12,840 bases of DNA from UBA8437 sp003445035. Its GTDB lineage: Bacteria; Planctomycetota; Planctomycetia; Planctomycetales; Planctomycetaceae. Of this stretch, positions 1-6,609 are shown in pieces. A program made the translations under genes and the position numbers. The notes under the pieces are model-generated. The model searched no databases. It saw only the letters and a program-made list of their open reading frames with translations, and was not told where the DNA came from. Position 1 is the first letter of the stretch, and each line of letters starts with the position of its first letter. The DNA is taken from NCBI GenBank assembly GCA_937901285.1, contig CALCHI010000031.1, forward strand, positions 1-12,840, read 5' to 3'.

Positions 1-1415
1 GTTCTCGCCTTGCCGCCAGCGTCCGCACCGGTGGCCACCATCTGGTCTCTCAACGAGGGCAGTTGCCTGGGATCGGCGATTGCCGGCAAGCGGCTGCCGC
101 CCGCCGCCACATCACCCTCGCCGTTGACCATCGCCAGTTGATCACCTCCCGACAACACCTCTCCGCGATCCACCGGCTGGAACCTCAGTACCACCGCCAA
201 CACCACCAGCAACGCGACAGTCGCCATCCAGCCAATGTGTTTTTCCCAGTTGCGTCCGGAGATCGCTCCGGCCGACATCCAGACCATGCCCTCCGATGAC
301 ACCCCCGTCAGTCCCAGTTCTTCCGCAACAAACATCAATTCCCGGATCAACGCCTCGGGTGTCGCAAACCTCTTGTCGGGATCGCTCGCCATCATCCGAC
401 GGATGACGCTCGAGAGTCGTTCCGAAACGCGTGGGTTCTTGCGAGCCGGATCGGGAGGCTGCTTGCCCTGGTGATCGAGCAGTTTCTGGAACGCGTTCCC
501 CTCGGGGTAGGGCGGTTCGCCAGTGAGCATCTGGTAGAGCGTGCAACCAAGAGAATAGATATCGCTGCGGACATCCACATTCCGAGGGTCACGAGCCTGC
601 TCGGGCGAGATGTAGTCGAAGGTGCCCAGGGTGGTGCCGTCGGAAGTCAGGTCCTCGGAGGACCGGTTCGATTCGGAATTTCGAGCCAGCCCGAGATCGA
701 CCAGCTTCGCACGACCGGTGGGCGTGATGATGATGTTCGACGGTTTGACATCGCGGTGGACCACTCCGACGCTGTTGGTGTGAACCAGGGCGGAAGCAAC
801 CTGCAGGGTGTAGTTGACCGCATCGGACGGATCCAGCGGCCCCCGCGCGGCGATCAGATCCCGGACGTTGGTCCCGGTGACATACTCGAACGCAATGAAG
901 TGCAGTCCCCGGTCTTCACCCACGTAGAACGCCCGGGCAATGTTGTCGTGGTCCAGCCCCGCCGCGGCACGGGCCTCATTGCGGAAACGCTGCACCGCTC
1001 CCTGGTCCAAGGACTGAACCGGACTGAGCACTTTCAGAGCCACACCACGGCCCAGACGAGTGTCACGGGCACGGAAGACCGCACCCATCCCTCCGACCCC
1101 GATCCGCTCGTCGATGATGAAATGATCCAGTTCGACACCAATCGGGCTCACCACCGCCGGAGGTCCTTCGGCAGTACCGCCCTCGACTGGGGAGGCAATC
1201 CGAGGAAAAAGCCGATCGCACAACGTCGATCCCGGACCCATTGCGACCGCTTCGCCCAACCACCGCTGCTCGGCGCTGATCACCGTTTCAGCTGCGTCGT
1301 CGGGCAAACCTCCTGGCGATCGGCGCGCATCGGCAGATCCTCCGGCAGGCGAACTGCCGACACCACCGCTGAAGCTGCTGCCCCGCAGTGCCGAAAGCGG
1401 ATTGTGTGGATCCAT
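1..1415 (-). CDS. Membrane-anchored Ser/Thr protein kinase (Hanks type, PknB-like), 3' end outside the window
   Basis: 471 codons are visible and the frame runs off the left edge. A low-complexity Gly/Ser/Pro-rich N-terminus (about 1-92) precedes the kinase domain (about 96-360). The glycine loop is GVGGMGAV (106-113). The ATP lysine is K128 (VALKVL) and the helix-C Glu is probably E147. The catalytic loop is HRDVKPSN (220-227). The metal motif is DLG (240-242) rather than DFG, and SPEQ (270-273) stands where APE is usual. All essential residues are present, so it should be active. A hydrophobic span at about 394-411 is the membrane anchor. The following 60 visible residues should be extracytoplasmic, so PASTA, WD40 or other sensor repeats cannot be judged. 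The ATG at 1415 opens the frame; no Shine-Dalgarno sequence is seen. The gene has its own promoter at 1504-1531 and a leader of about 82 nt with two inverted repeats. It lies downstream of the mur/ddl/ftsQ genes, so an envelope role is plausible but inferred. Confidence 0.93.
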   Translation of the reverse strand, partial: MDPHNPLSALRGSSFSGGVGSSPAGGSADARRSPGGLPDDAAETVISAEQRWLGEAVAMGPGSTLCDRLFPRIASPVEGGTAEGPPAVVSPIGVELDHFIIDERIGVGGMGAVFRARDTRLGRGVALKVLSPVQSLDQGAVQRFRNEARAAAGLDHDNIARAFYVGEDRGLHFIAFEYVTGTNVRDLIAARGPLDPSDAVNYTLQVASALVHTNSVGVVHRDVKPSNIIITPTGRAKLVDLGLARNSESNRSSEDLTSDGTTLGTFDYISPEQARDPRNVDVRSDIYSLGCTLYQMLTGEPPYPEGNAFQKLLDHQGKQPPDPARKNPRVSERLSSVIRRMMASDPDKRFATPEALIRELMFVAEELGLTGVSSEGMVWMSAGAISGRNWEKHIGWMATVALLVVLAVVLRFQPVDRGEVLSGGDQLAMVNGEGDVAAGGSRLPAIADPRQLPSLRDQMVATGADAGGKAR

Positions 1416-1423
1416 CGAGTCAC

Positions 1424-1460
1424 CGGGAATTCCCGAAGTGGTGGCCGAGAACCGGCCACC
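1424..1460 (-). promoter_or_regulatory. Two inverted repeats in the kinase mRNA leader
   Basis: Positions 1440-1460 form a perfect 8-bp stem (GGTGGCCG / CGGCCACC) with a 5-nt loop. Positions 1424-1435 are a perfect 12-bp palindrome, CGGGAATTCCCG. Both lie between the predicted transcription start (about 1497) and the kinase ATG at 1415. The palindrome occupies positions -9 to -20, where a ribosome binding site would be. The repeats are read directly from the sequence. A role in translation control, mRNA stability or protein binding is inference. Confidence 0.5.
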
Positions 1461-1503
1461 GGTCGAACAGAATCGCCGACCTCACCTCGAAGAGGCTATC
1501 AGG

Positions 1504-1531
1504 ATTATACCCGCCGCAACGGGGCGGTCAA
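1504..1531 (-). promoter_or_regulatory. Sigma70-like promoter for the kinase gene
   Basis: Read on the minus strand: -35 box TTGACC (1526-1531), 16-base spacer, perfect -10 box TATAAT (1504-1509). Transcription should start near 1497. The spacer is very GC-rich and contains the small inverted repeat CCGCC/GGCGG. This is the best promoter match in the window, and it makes the kinase independent of the genes upstream. Confidence 0.7.
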
Positions 1532-1577
1532 AAACCTTTTCGGGTCCGCCGTCAGATCGCACACTATCCCGAGGGGG

Positions 1578-1880
1578 TCACTCGCCCATCGTGATCCGTG
1601 ACACCTTGTCGCCAATCGTCTCGACGCACTCGTCGAAACGCGTGTACAAATCGTCGGCAAATCGCGCCCGCTCGAGCAACTGGGCCACGTGATTGCGAAC
1701 GGTCACGTCGTGAACATCGTCGGAGCCGATTCCCTGGGCGTTGACCTCCAGCAGTTCCTACAAGCCCGTTGACTTGGGCAGGAACCCGTCTTCGAAGTGA
1801 TCGACGATCTCACGAGCCAGCCTGTCGGCCTCGGTGAAGACGTCCCGCAGGGGCATGTCGTCGATGCGTCGTTCCGCCAT
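1578..1880 (-). pseudogene. Small hypothetical protein interrupted by an in-frame amber codon
   Basis: From the ATG at 1880 a coherent frame gives 40 residues ending KSTGL. It then meets TAG at 1758-1760 and continues in the same frame for 59 more residues (ELLEVNAQGI..., ending ITMGE) to a TGA at 1578-1580. Both halves read as one acidic, helical, soluble protein of about 100 residues. The amber differs from a CAG glutamine codon by one base, and GLQELLEV would be a natural helix. An AGGAG ribosome site lies 9 bases before the ATG, and a good promoter lies further upstream (1929-1958). The family is not recognised; there is no signal peptide, membrane span or known motif. It may be a recent nonsense mutation, a base-calling error or a readthrough product. 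If the stop is real, a 40-residue peptide is made. It sits between ftsQ and the kinase gene. Confidence 0.6.
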
Positions 1881-1895
1881 CGGGCCCAACTCCTG

Positions 1896-1913
1896 CCAAC
1901 CGGATCCGGTTGG
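1896..1913 (-). promoter_or_regulatory. 18-bp perfect palindrome just before the ribosome site of the small ORF
   Basis: CCAACCGGATCCGGTTGG is self-complementary over all 18 bases. In RNA it can fold into a 7-bp stem with a GATC loop. It lies between the predicted transcription start (about 1922) and the AGGAG ribosome site at 1888-1892, so it could be a downstream operator or a translation-control hairpin. The function is inferred. Confidence 0.5.
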
Positions 1914-1928
1914 TGAACTTTCGTTGGC

Positions 1929-1958
1929 ATTAGACTTCCGGCACGGCCGAAAGGTCAA
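1929..1958 (-). promoter_or_regulatory. Sigma70-like promoter with an inverted repeat filling its spacer
   Basis: Read on the minus strand: -35 TTGACC (1953-1958), 18-base spacer, -10 TCTAAT (1929-1934, five of six consensus bases). The spacer, with one base of the -35 box (1935-1953), forms an inverted repeat: CTTTCGGC, 3-base centre, GCCGGAAG, eight pairs of which one is G-T. A dimeric regulator bound there would block polymerase. It drives the amber-interrupted ORF and lies just beyond the ftsQ stop codon. Confidence 0.6.
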
Positions 1959-1974
1959 GACGCGGACGGGCGGA

Positions 1975-2910
1975 TCAGCGCAGCACCCTCAGAGTCCTGC
2001 TCCGTGCGCTCGTGGACTTCAGCGATCGAAAAATGATCTCGTGCCAGTGCCGGATGTTGATCTCAAACGGGCCATCGGGAGGATCCAGCGAGTCGAAGTG
2101 TGAAATGAACTGCATGATCCGGCCGATCTTCTGTGCCGTGGTCAATTCGCCGGGATGACCGGTCCCCGGAGGCCGGCCCCACACGACTCGCGAACCCCCG
2201 CGTGTCAGCAGTTCCAGGACCATGTGGTCTCCGGCGGAATTCACCGCCGGGTCACGACGTTGCACCACGATCGCCACCAGGTCGAACGGTTCCCAGTACG
2301 ACTCGAGTTCAGTGGCCAGTTCCGCGGCAGCCACCACGCTCGGGTCGTTCCAGGCGACCGCATCAATTGCCGGCGGTTGACTGGTCACGCCCCGAACCAC
2401 CGGATACCTCTCGGCGGTCTCACCGACCAGATCTTCACCGGGCAGCCGGACCCCGGTCACATCCACGGCCACCCGGCCGCCGGCCGTCTCGATCCACGCC
2501 ACCGGCCGACGGAACGTCAACCGTACCACCACGCCGGCCGGCACCCGACGCTCGACCCGCTCGACCCCGGCCACCCACCGGTGATCTGCGAATGCCTCGG
2601 CCACCCGTTCGACCAGTGTCGCATCAAAAATCGATGTCCCGTCTTCGGGCCACATCTCCGAACCGGTCACCGTCAACAGGAAGTCCTTCGGCACCCACTC
2701 GGGTTTCTCCGGAATGACCTGGACCGCAGAGCGAGACAACTGGTACGCCGGGTACTCGGACAACTCCGGCAACTCGCGGATGAGTTTCGGGACGGCCACC
2801 GTGGCGACCAATGCCAGGACGACCGGCACCAGCACGCCGGGGCGCCACAGCATTGCGGCGATCCCGCCCTCTGAGCCATCGTCGGAACGGTTCTCCTGCA
2901 GTTCGACCAT
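1975..2910 (-). CDS. ftsQ: FtsQ/DivIB-like cell division protein
   Basis: 311 residues. A short charged cytoplasmic N-terminus is followed by a single membrane span (about 24-44) and a large extracytoplasmic part, the FtsQ layout. Residues about 99-160 match the FtsQ core pattern: HRWVAGVERVERRVPAGVVV, then RRPVAWIE, then a V-D-x-x-G-V-x-L-P segment. The N-terminal POTRA part (about 60-95) is weakly conserved and the C-terminal 50 residues are basic and unfamiliar. The identification rests mainly on topology, this core and its place directly after murC-murB-ddl, as in the classical division and cell-wall cluster. The ATG at 2910 is chosen because AGGAG lies 8 bases upstream (2919-2923); a GTG at 2928 is in frame but would contain that site. 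FtsQ normally bridges FtsB/FtsL and septal synthases at the division site. ftsA and ftsZ do not follow here. Confidence 0.75.
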   Translation of the reverse strand: MVELQENRSDDGSEGGIAAMLWRPGVLVPVVLALVATVAVPKLIRELPELSEYPAYQLSRSAVQVIPEKPEWVPKDFLLTVTGSEMWPEDGTSIFDATLVERVAEAFADHRWVAGVERVERRVPAGVVVRLTFRRPVAWIETAGGRVAVDVTGVRLPGEDLVGETAERYPVVRGVTSQPPAIDAVAWNDPSVVAAAELATELESYWEPFDLVAIVVQRRDPAVNSAGDHMVLELLTRGGSRVVWGRPPGTGHPGELTTAQKIGRIMQFISHFDSLDPPDGPFEINIRHWHEIIFRSLKSTSARSRTLRVLR

Positions 2911-2954
2911 GACTCCCACTCCTGGCACGGCTGTCGACTGACGGTCACCCGGTG

Positions 2955-2975
2955 AAAACCGAACTCCGCTTCGGT
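2955..2975 (-). terminator. Possible weak intrinsic terminator between ddl and ftsQ
   Basis: On the minus strand ACCGAA, a 6-base loop, then TTCGGT form a perfect 6-bp stem running straight into a short TTTT stretch (one T belongs to the stem). The stem is short and the T-run brief, so partial attenuation between ddl and ftsQ is more likely than full termination. Confidence 0.3.
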
Positions 2976-3014
2976 GCTGATCGGCAACTGGCCAGCCCGC
3001 TCAGGAGCCCTCGA

Positions 3015-4025
3015 TCAGGAAACCGACAGTTCGCGCCGTCGCGGCATCTGGTCCTGACGGATATGCCAGCCACGCGGCCCGGCGAGCGTGGAGGTGATCA
3101 TGCGTCGGGCGAGTTGTCCGAGAGAAAGTCCAACCCGGGCGGCGGCTTGAGGGATCAGGCTGTGACCGGTCAGGCCCGGGATCGTGTTGATCTCCAGAAC
3201 CCACGGACAACCCGACGCATCGACCCGCAAATCGACTCGTACCAGACCCCGGGTCCCGATCGCCTCGCAGGCTCGCCGGGACACCTCGACCACCCGCTCG
3301 GCCGTCGAACCGGGCACCATCTCGGGGAAACTCACTTTCGTCCGCTCATCAAGGTACTTCGCCTCGAAGTCGAACAACTCGCAAGGAGTCTGAATCACCA
3401 TCGCCGGCAACGACCAGGCGTCCAGCATCCCCACCGACCACTCCTCGCCGGCCACAGCTCGTTCGACCAGTACGCGTGGCCCGAGCAAAAACGCCCGTGT
3501 GACCGCGTCGGAGAATTCCCTGGGCGTATCGACCAGTCGCACGCCGAGGCTGCTGCCCTGGGCATCGGGCTTGACCACCACTGGCGCACCGCATCGCGAC
3601 ACCAGTTCAGCCGCCACCCGCGGGTCGAATCCCCGTTCCAGGACGACCGCATCAGGGGTCGGCACCCCGGCGGATTCGAAGCACCTCTTCGCACAGCTCT
3701 TGCTGAACGCCAGCCGGGATGCCTCGACCCCGCAGCCGGTGTACCGAACACCCAGGGAATCAAGAGCGGCCTGGATCGTTCCGTCTTCGCCTCCGGGACC
3801 GTGCAGGGCGAGCAGGACCACGTCGCCCGCCGCCCAGTCGCACTCGGACACCGGAACTTCAGCCGGATCGATCTCGCGAACCTCTCCACCGAGTTCCCGC
3901 ATGGCCGTCGCCACGGCGTGACCGCTGGCGAGACTGATGTCACGTTCGGGTGAGTCTCCACCGGCAAGCACGCTGACTCGCGGCACGGAACGACCGCCGA
4001 ACGGATCGGAAAAATGGGCTGGCAT
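3015..4025 (-). CDS. ddl: D-alanine--D-alanine ligase
   Basis: 336 residues. This ATP-grasp enzyme joins two D-Ala molecules for the peptidoglycan stem peptide in the cytoplasm. The residues known to matter in E. coli DdlB have counterparts at consistent spacing: E27 (SPERD), K109, K152 (VVKPDAQGSSLGV), E188, K223-Y224 (EAKY, the omega-loop pair typical of D-Ala rather than D-lactate ligases), D265, E278 and N280 (EINTIPGLTGHSL). HGPGGEDGT (75-83) is the usual family signature. The ATG at 4025 is chosen because it lies 16 bases after the murB stop and leaves a normal 12-residue lead-in. The in-frame ATG at 4094 would add 23 unlikely residues inside murB. No clear Shine-Dalgarno sequence is seen, so translation probably depends on coupling to murB. 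The enzyme should be fully active. Confidence 0.95.
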   Translation of the reverse strand: MPAHFSDPFGGRSVPRVSVLAGGDSPERDISLASGHAVATAMRELGGEVREIDPAEVPVSECDWAAGDVVLLALHGPGGEDGTIQAALDSLGVRYTGCGVEASRLAFSKSCAKRCFESAGVPTPDAVVLERGFDPRVAAELVSRCGAPVVVKPDAQGSSLGVRLVDTPREFSDAVTRAFLLGPRVLVERAVAGEEWSVGMLDAWSLPAMVIQTPCELFDFEAKYLDERTKVSFPEMVPGSTAERVVEVSRRACEAIGTRGLVRVDLRVDASGCPWVLEINTIPGLTGHSLIPQAAARVGLSLGQLARRMITSTLAGPRGWHIRQDQMPRRRELSVS

Positions 4026-4041
4026 CGACACGCGAGGCGTC

Positions 4042-4920
4042 TTACCAGATCCCGATTTCGAGCTCCAGATCAACAGCACATTGCTCGGAGACACGTTCGC
4101 GAATCCGCTCGATCAACGCGAGCACATCGGCGGCGGTGGCCTCCGCGGACGTCACGATGAAGTTGGCGTGACGATCACTGACCTCGGCCCCACCGACCTT
4201 CTCGCCCTTGAGCCCAGCCTGTTCGACCAGGCTGCCGGCGCTGATACCCCGGGGGTTCTTGAAAATGCAGCCGGCCGACTGGTGAGCCATCGGCTGGGTG
4301 GCCTTCCGCATGATCCACAGCTTCCGCATCCGCTTGAGTGTCTCGTCGACATCACCTTCGGCCAGGGCAAAGGTGACGTCGATCACCACCAGTTCGTTGA
4401 TGCTGCTGTGACGATAGCCGAATGACAGTTCGTCCTCGCTGCGAGTGAACTGCTCGCCACTGCCGGTCATCACCGTCACACTCTGAACGTTCTGCCCCAC
4501 GTCTCCGCTGCGGCCCCCCGCGTTGCCTCGCAGAGCTCCACCCACGGTGCCCGGAATCCCGACCAGGGTCTCGAGTCCGACCAGGCCTCCGCGGACGCTG
4601 TGCGAAATGGCGTGAGAGAGCAATACTCCCGCACCGACTTTGACCACGGTTCCCTCGATCGTGATCTCTCCGAAGGACTCCTCGGTGAGCCTCAACACCA
4701 CGCCGCTGACGCCCTCATCCCGCACCAGCAGATTCGATCCGCTGCCCAGTACCCGGCACGGCACGCCGGTCTCGGCACAGCATCTCACCACCGCGGCCAG
4801 TTCTTCGACCGAGCGAGGCTCGACGAAATACTCGGCCGGCCCGCCGACCTTCAACCAGGTCCATTCGGCGAGAGACCGGTCGGGTTGGGTGATGTCACTG
4901 AAGTCAGCGAGTGAACTCAT
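4042..4920 (-). CDS. murB: UDP-N-acetylenolpyruvoylglucosamine reductase (short, type II form)
   Basis: 292 residues. This FAD enzyme reduces UDP-GlcNAc-enolpyruvate to UDP-MurNAc with NADPH in the cytoplasm. The FAD-binding part shows LGSGSNLLVRDEG (58-70) and GLETLVGIPGTVGGAL (115-130). The substrate part shows YRHSS (169-173, R170 being the conserved arginine) and SAGCIFKNP (215-223). In the last motif a Cys (C218) occupies the proton-donor position that is Ser in E. coli MurB. A C-terminal LELEI (285-289) supplies the conserved glutamate. The length and lack of the extra Tyr loop fit type II MurB. Its ATG overlaps the end of murC by 17 bases, so the two are very probably translationally coupled. 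It ends in TAA. Confidence 0.96.
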   Translation of the reverse strand: MSSLADFSDITQPDRSLAEWTWLKVGGPAEYFVEPRSVEELAAVVRCCAETGVPCRVLGSGSNLLVRDEGVSGVVLRLTEESFGEITIEGTVVKVGAGVLLSHAISHSVRGGLVGLETLVGIPGTVGGALRGNAGGRSGDVGQNVQSVTVMTGSGEQFTRSEDELSFGYRHSSINELVVIDVTFALAEGDVDETLKRMRKLWIMRKATQPMAHQSAGCIFKNPRGISAGSLVEQAGLKGEKVGGAEVSDRHANFIVTSAEATAADVLALIERIRERVSEQCAVDLELEIGIW

Positions 4921-6481
4921 GTGGAACCTGGTCGATGTCTCCGGCCCCCATCGTGATCAACACGTCTCCCGGCCGGGTGTCATGGTCTAGAGTCTCGACG
5001 AGACGGTCAAGAGAGGGCACGAAGCGACAACCGGTTCCCGATCCGGAACTCCCGATCCGTTTGGCCAATTTCCGGCTCACATCCTCCGCTTGCAGGTCGT
5101 CCTCGCGAGCCGCGAAAACCGGTAACAGCAGCACCCGGTCGGCCTCCTGAAAGCTCGAGGCAAACTCGTCGAACAGTGCGAGCGTCCTCGAGACCTGGTG
5201 CGGCTGAAAGGCGCACCACAACCGCCGTCGGCCAAAGGTCTCGCGAGCGGTTTCCAACGTGGCCTGAACGGCGGTCGGATGATGCGCGTAGTCGTCGACC
5301 ACGGTGACACCCCGCCACGAGCCCACCCGCTGGAAGCGACGCCGGATCCCGGCGTACCCACGCAACCCCTCGCGGACAAGCCTCGGATCAACTCCCAGTT
5401 CACAGGCCATCGCCGCAGCCGCCAGGGCGTTGTCGACGTTGTGTCGACCCGGAACCGGCACGGTGATCTCGGTGCGAAACTCCCCGCGAAAGAACAACCC
5501 GAATCGACTTCCGGAAACCGTCCGACAAACATCCGCCGCCCGCCAGTCGGCCCCCGGCCCCCGGCCAAACGTCCGCACCCTCGAGGTCGCCTGTCCGGCC
5601 GCCTCCGCTGCCGCCGGACAATCAGCTGCGACCAGCAGAACCCCCGACGAATCGATTGACGCCGCGAACTCCGCGAACGCCGCGGTCGTCTCGCCCAGGG
5701 ACTCGTAACAGTCGAAGTGATCGGGTTCGATCCCGGTGATCACCGCGTACCGGGGCGAGAGGTCCAGGAAACTGCGGCGGTATTCGCAACTCTCGACCAC
5801 CAGCAAGTCACCAGCACCCGCCCAACCGCCGACGTCTCGATCGATCAATCGGGCCCCGACGACCGCCGACGGAGCCAGGCCGGCGGAGGTCAACAGCGAG
5901 GCCGTCATCGCCGTGGTTGTGCTCTTGCCGTGCGTCCCGGCAATCGAAACTCCGGTCCGTTCCGACATCAACCGTCCGAGCATCTGGCTGTAGGACAGCT
6001 GGAGAATCCCGCAATGTGACGCCCGGACCCGTTCGACATTTTCGGGAGCGATCGCCTGGCTGTAGACCAGCACATCGGCGTGGTGAGGCAGGTGGGTCGC
6101 CTTGTGACCCTGGTGGATTCTCAACCCACGACTTTCCAGCGTCCTGATCGCCTCTTCGGAAGCACACCGGTCCGATCCGCTGACGTGCCAGCCCAACCCC
6201 AGGAGCAATTCGGCCAATGCCTGCATGCCCGACCCGCAGACACCGACCAGGTGAGCCGTGGGGACCGACCCGCCAGGCTCCCGGATCGTCCGCGACACAT
6301 TTCCGACTCGCACCGCTGGTTCCCACCAACTTGCGGCCACCGTTGCGTGCCGGGAATGGCCGGCCCGGCCGCGCGTGGTCCGTCGCGGGACATTCACCGT
6401 CCGATCCGCCTCGGTATCCGGAAGCGGCGAAACCGATCGGACCGCCTGGGGCGGTGACGGCGAAAAGAGTGCGGCATCCAT
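4904..6481 (-). CDS. murC: UDP-N-acetylmuramate--L-alanine ligase
   Basis: 525 residues from the ATG at 6481. This Mur ligase attaches L-Ala to UDP-MurNAc using ATP, the first step of stem-peptide assembly. The UDP-binding domain begins at LVGVCGSGM (78-86). The ATP loop is GTHGKSTTT (182-190). ESCEYRRSFL (230-239) stands where many MurCs have EADESD-x-SFL; a similar E-x-CEYRR form is known from Firmicutes. PGRHNVDNALA (344-354), RRRFQ (380-384) and DDYAHHPTAV (396-405) mark the central and C-terminal domains, and GDVLITMGAGDI ends it. The start is uncertain. The first 75 residues are Pro/Arg/Ser-rich and precede the usual MurC beginning, and a GTG at 6298 would give a typical 464-residue enzyme. 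The frame is also open upstream into the next gene (to 6805), but that part is a shadow. The stop lies inside murB. Confidence 0.93.
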   Translation of the reverse strand: MDAALFSPSPPQAVRSVSPLPDTEADRTVNVPRRTTRGRAGHSRHATVAASWWEPAVRVGNVSRTIREPGGSVPTAHLVGVCGSGMQALAELLLGLGWHVSGSDRCASEEAIRTLESRGLRIHQGHKATHLPHHADVLVYSQAIAPENVERVRASHCGILQLSYSQMLGRLMSERTGVSIAGTHGKSTTTAMTASLLTSAGLAPSAVVGARLIDRDVGGWAGAGDLLVVESCEYRRSFLDLSPRYAVITGIEPDHFDCYESLGETTAAFAEFAASIDSSGVLLVAADCPAAAEAAGQATSRVRTFGRGPGADWRAADVCRTVSGSRFGLFFRGEFRTEITVPVPGRHNVDNALAAAAMACELGVDPRLVREGLRGYAGIRRRFQRVGSWRGVTVVDDYAHHPTAVQATLETARETFGRRRLWCAFQPHQVSRTLALFDEFASSFQEADRVLLLPVFAAREDDLQAEDVSRKLAKRIGSSGSGTGCRFVPSLDRLVETLDHDTRPGDVLITMGAGDIDQVPHEFTR

Positions 6482-6518
6482 GCCGGAGCAACCGATAGTG
6501 CGTGCCTGGACAGGGAAC

Positions 6519-6536
6519 CCGGCGGAAAGCCGCCGG
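6519..6536 (-). other. GC-rich hairpin between the toroid-protein gene and murC
   Basis: CCGGCGG and CCGCCGG form a perfect 7-bp stem around a 4-base loop. On the minus strand no T-run follows, so it is not a classical intrinsic terminator. It could be a processing or stability element separating the expression of murC from the gene upstream. No convincing promoter was found in 6482-6609. Confidence 0.4.
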
Positions 6537-6609
6537 ACTTCGGACGCGGCATTCTGACGGCCGACCCGGTCGCTGCAAACCCCAAACCGGCATCCACACC
6601 GATGACGAA

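Noticed and set aside
4026..4094. Earlier ddl start at 4094
   Set aside because: It would put 23 residues inside murB; the ATG at 4025 fits the Ddl N-terminus and the usual close spacing.
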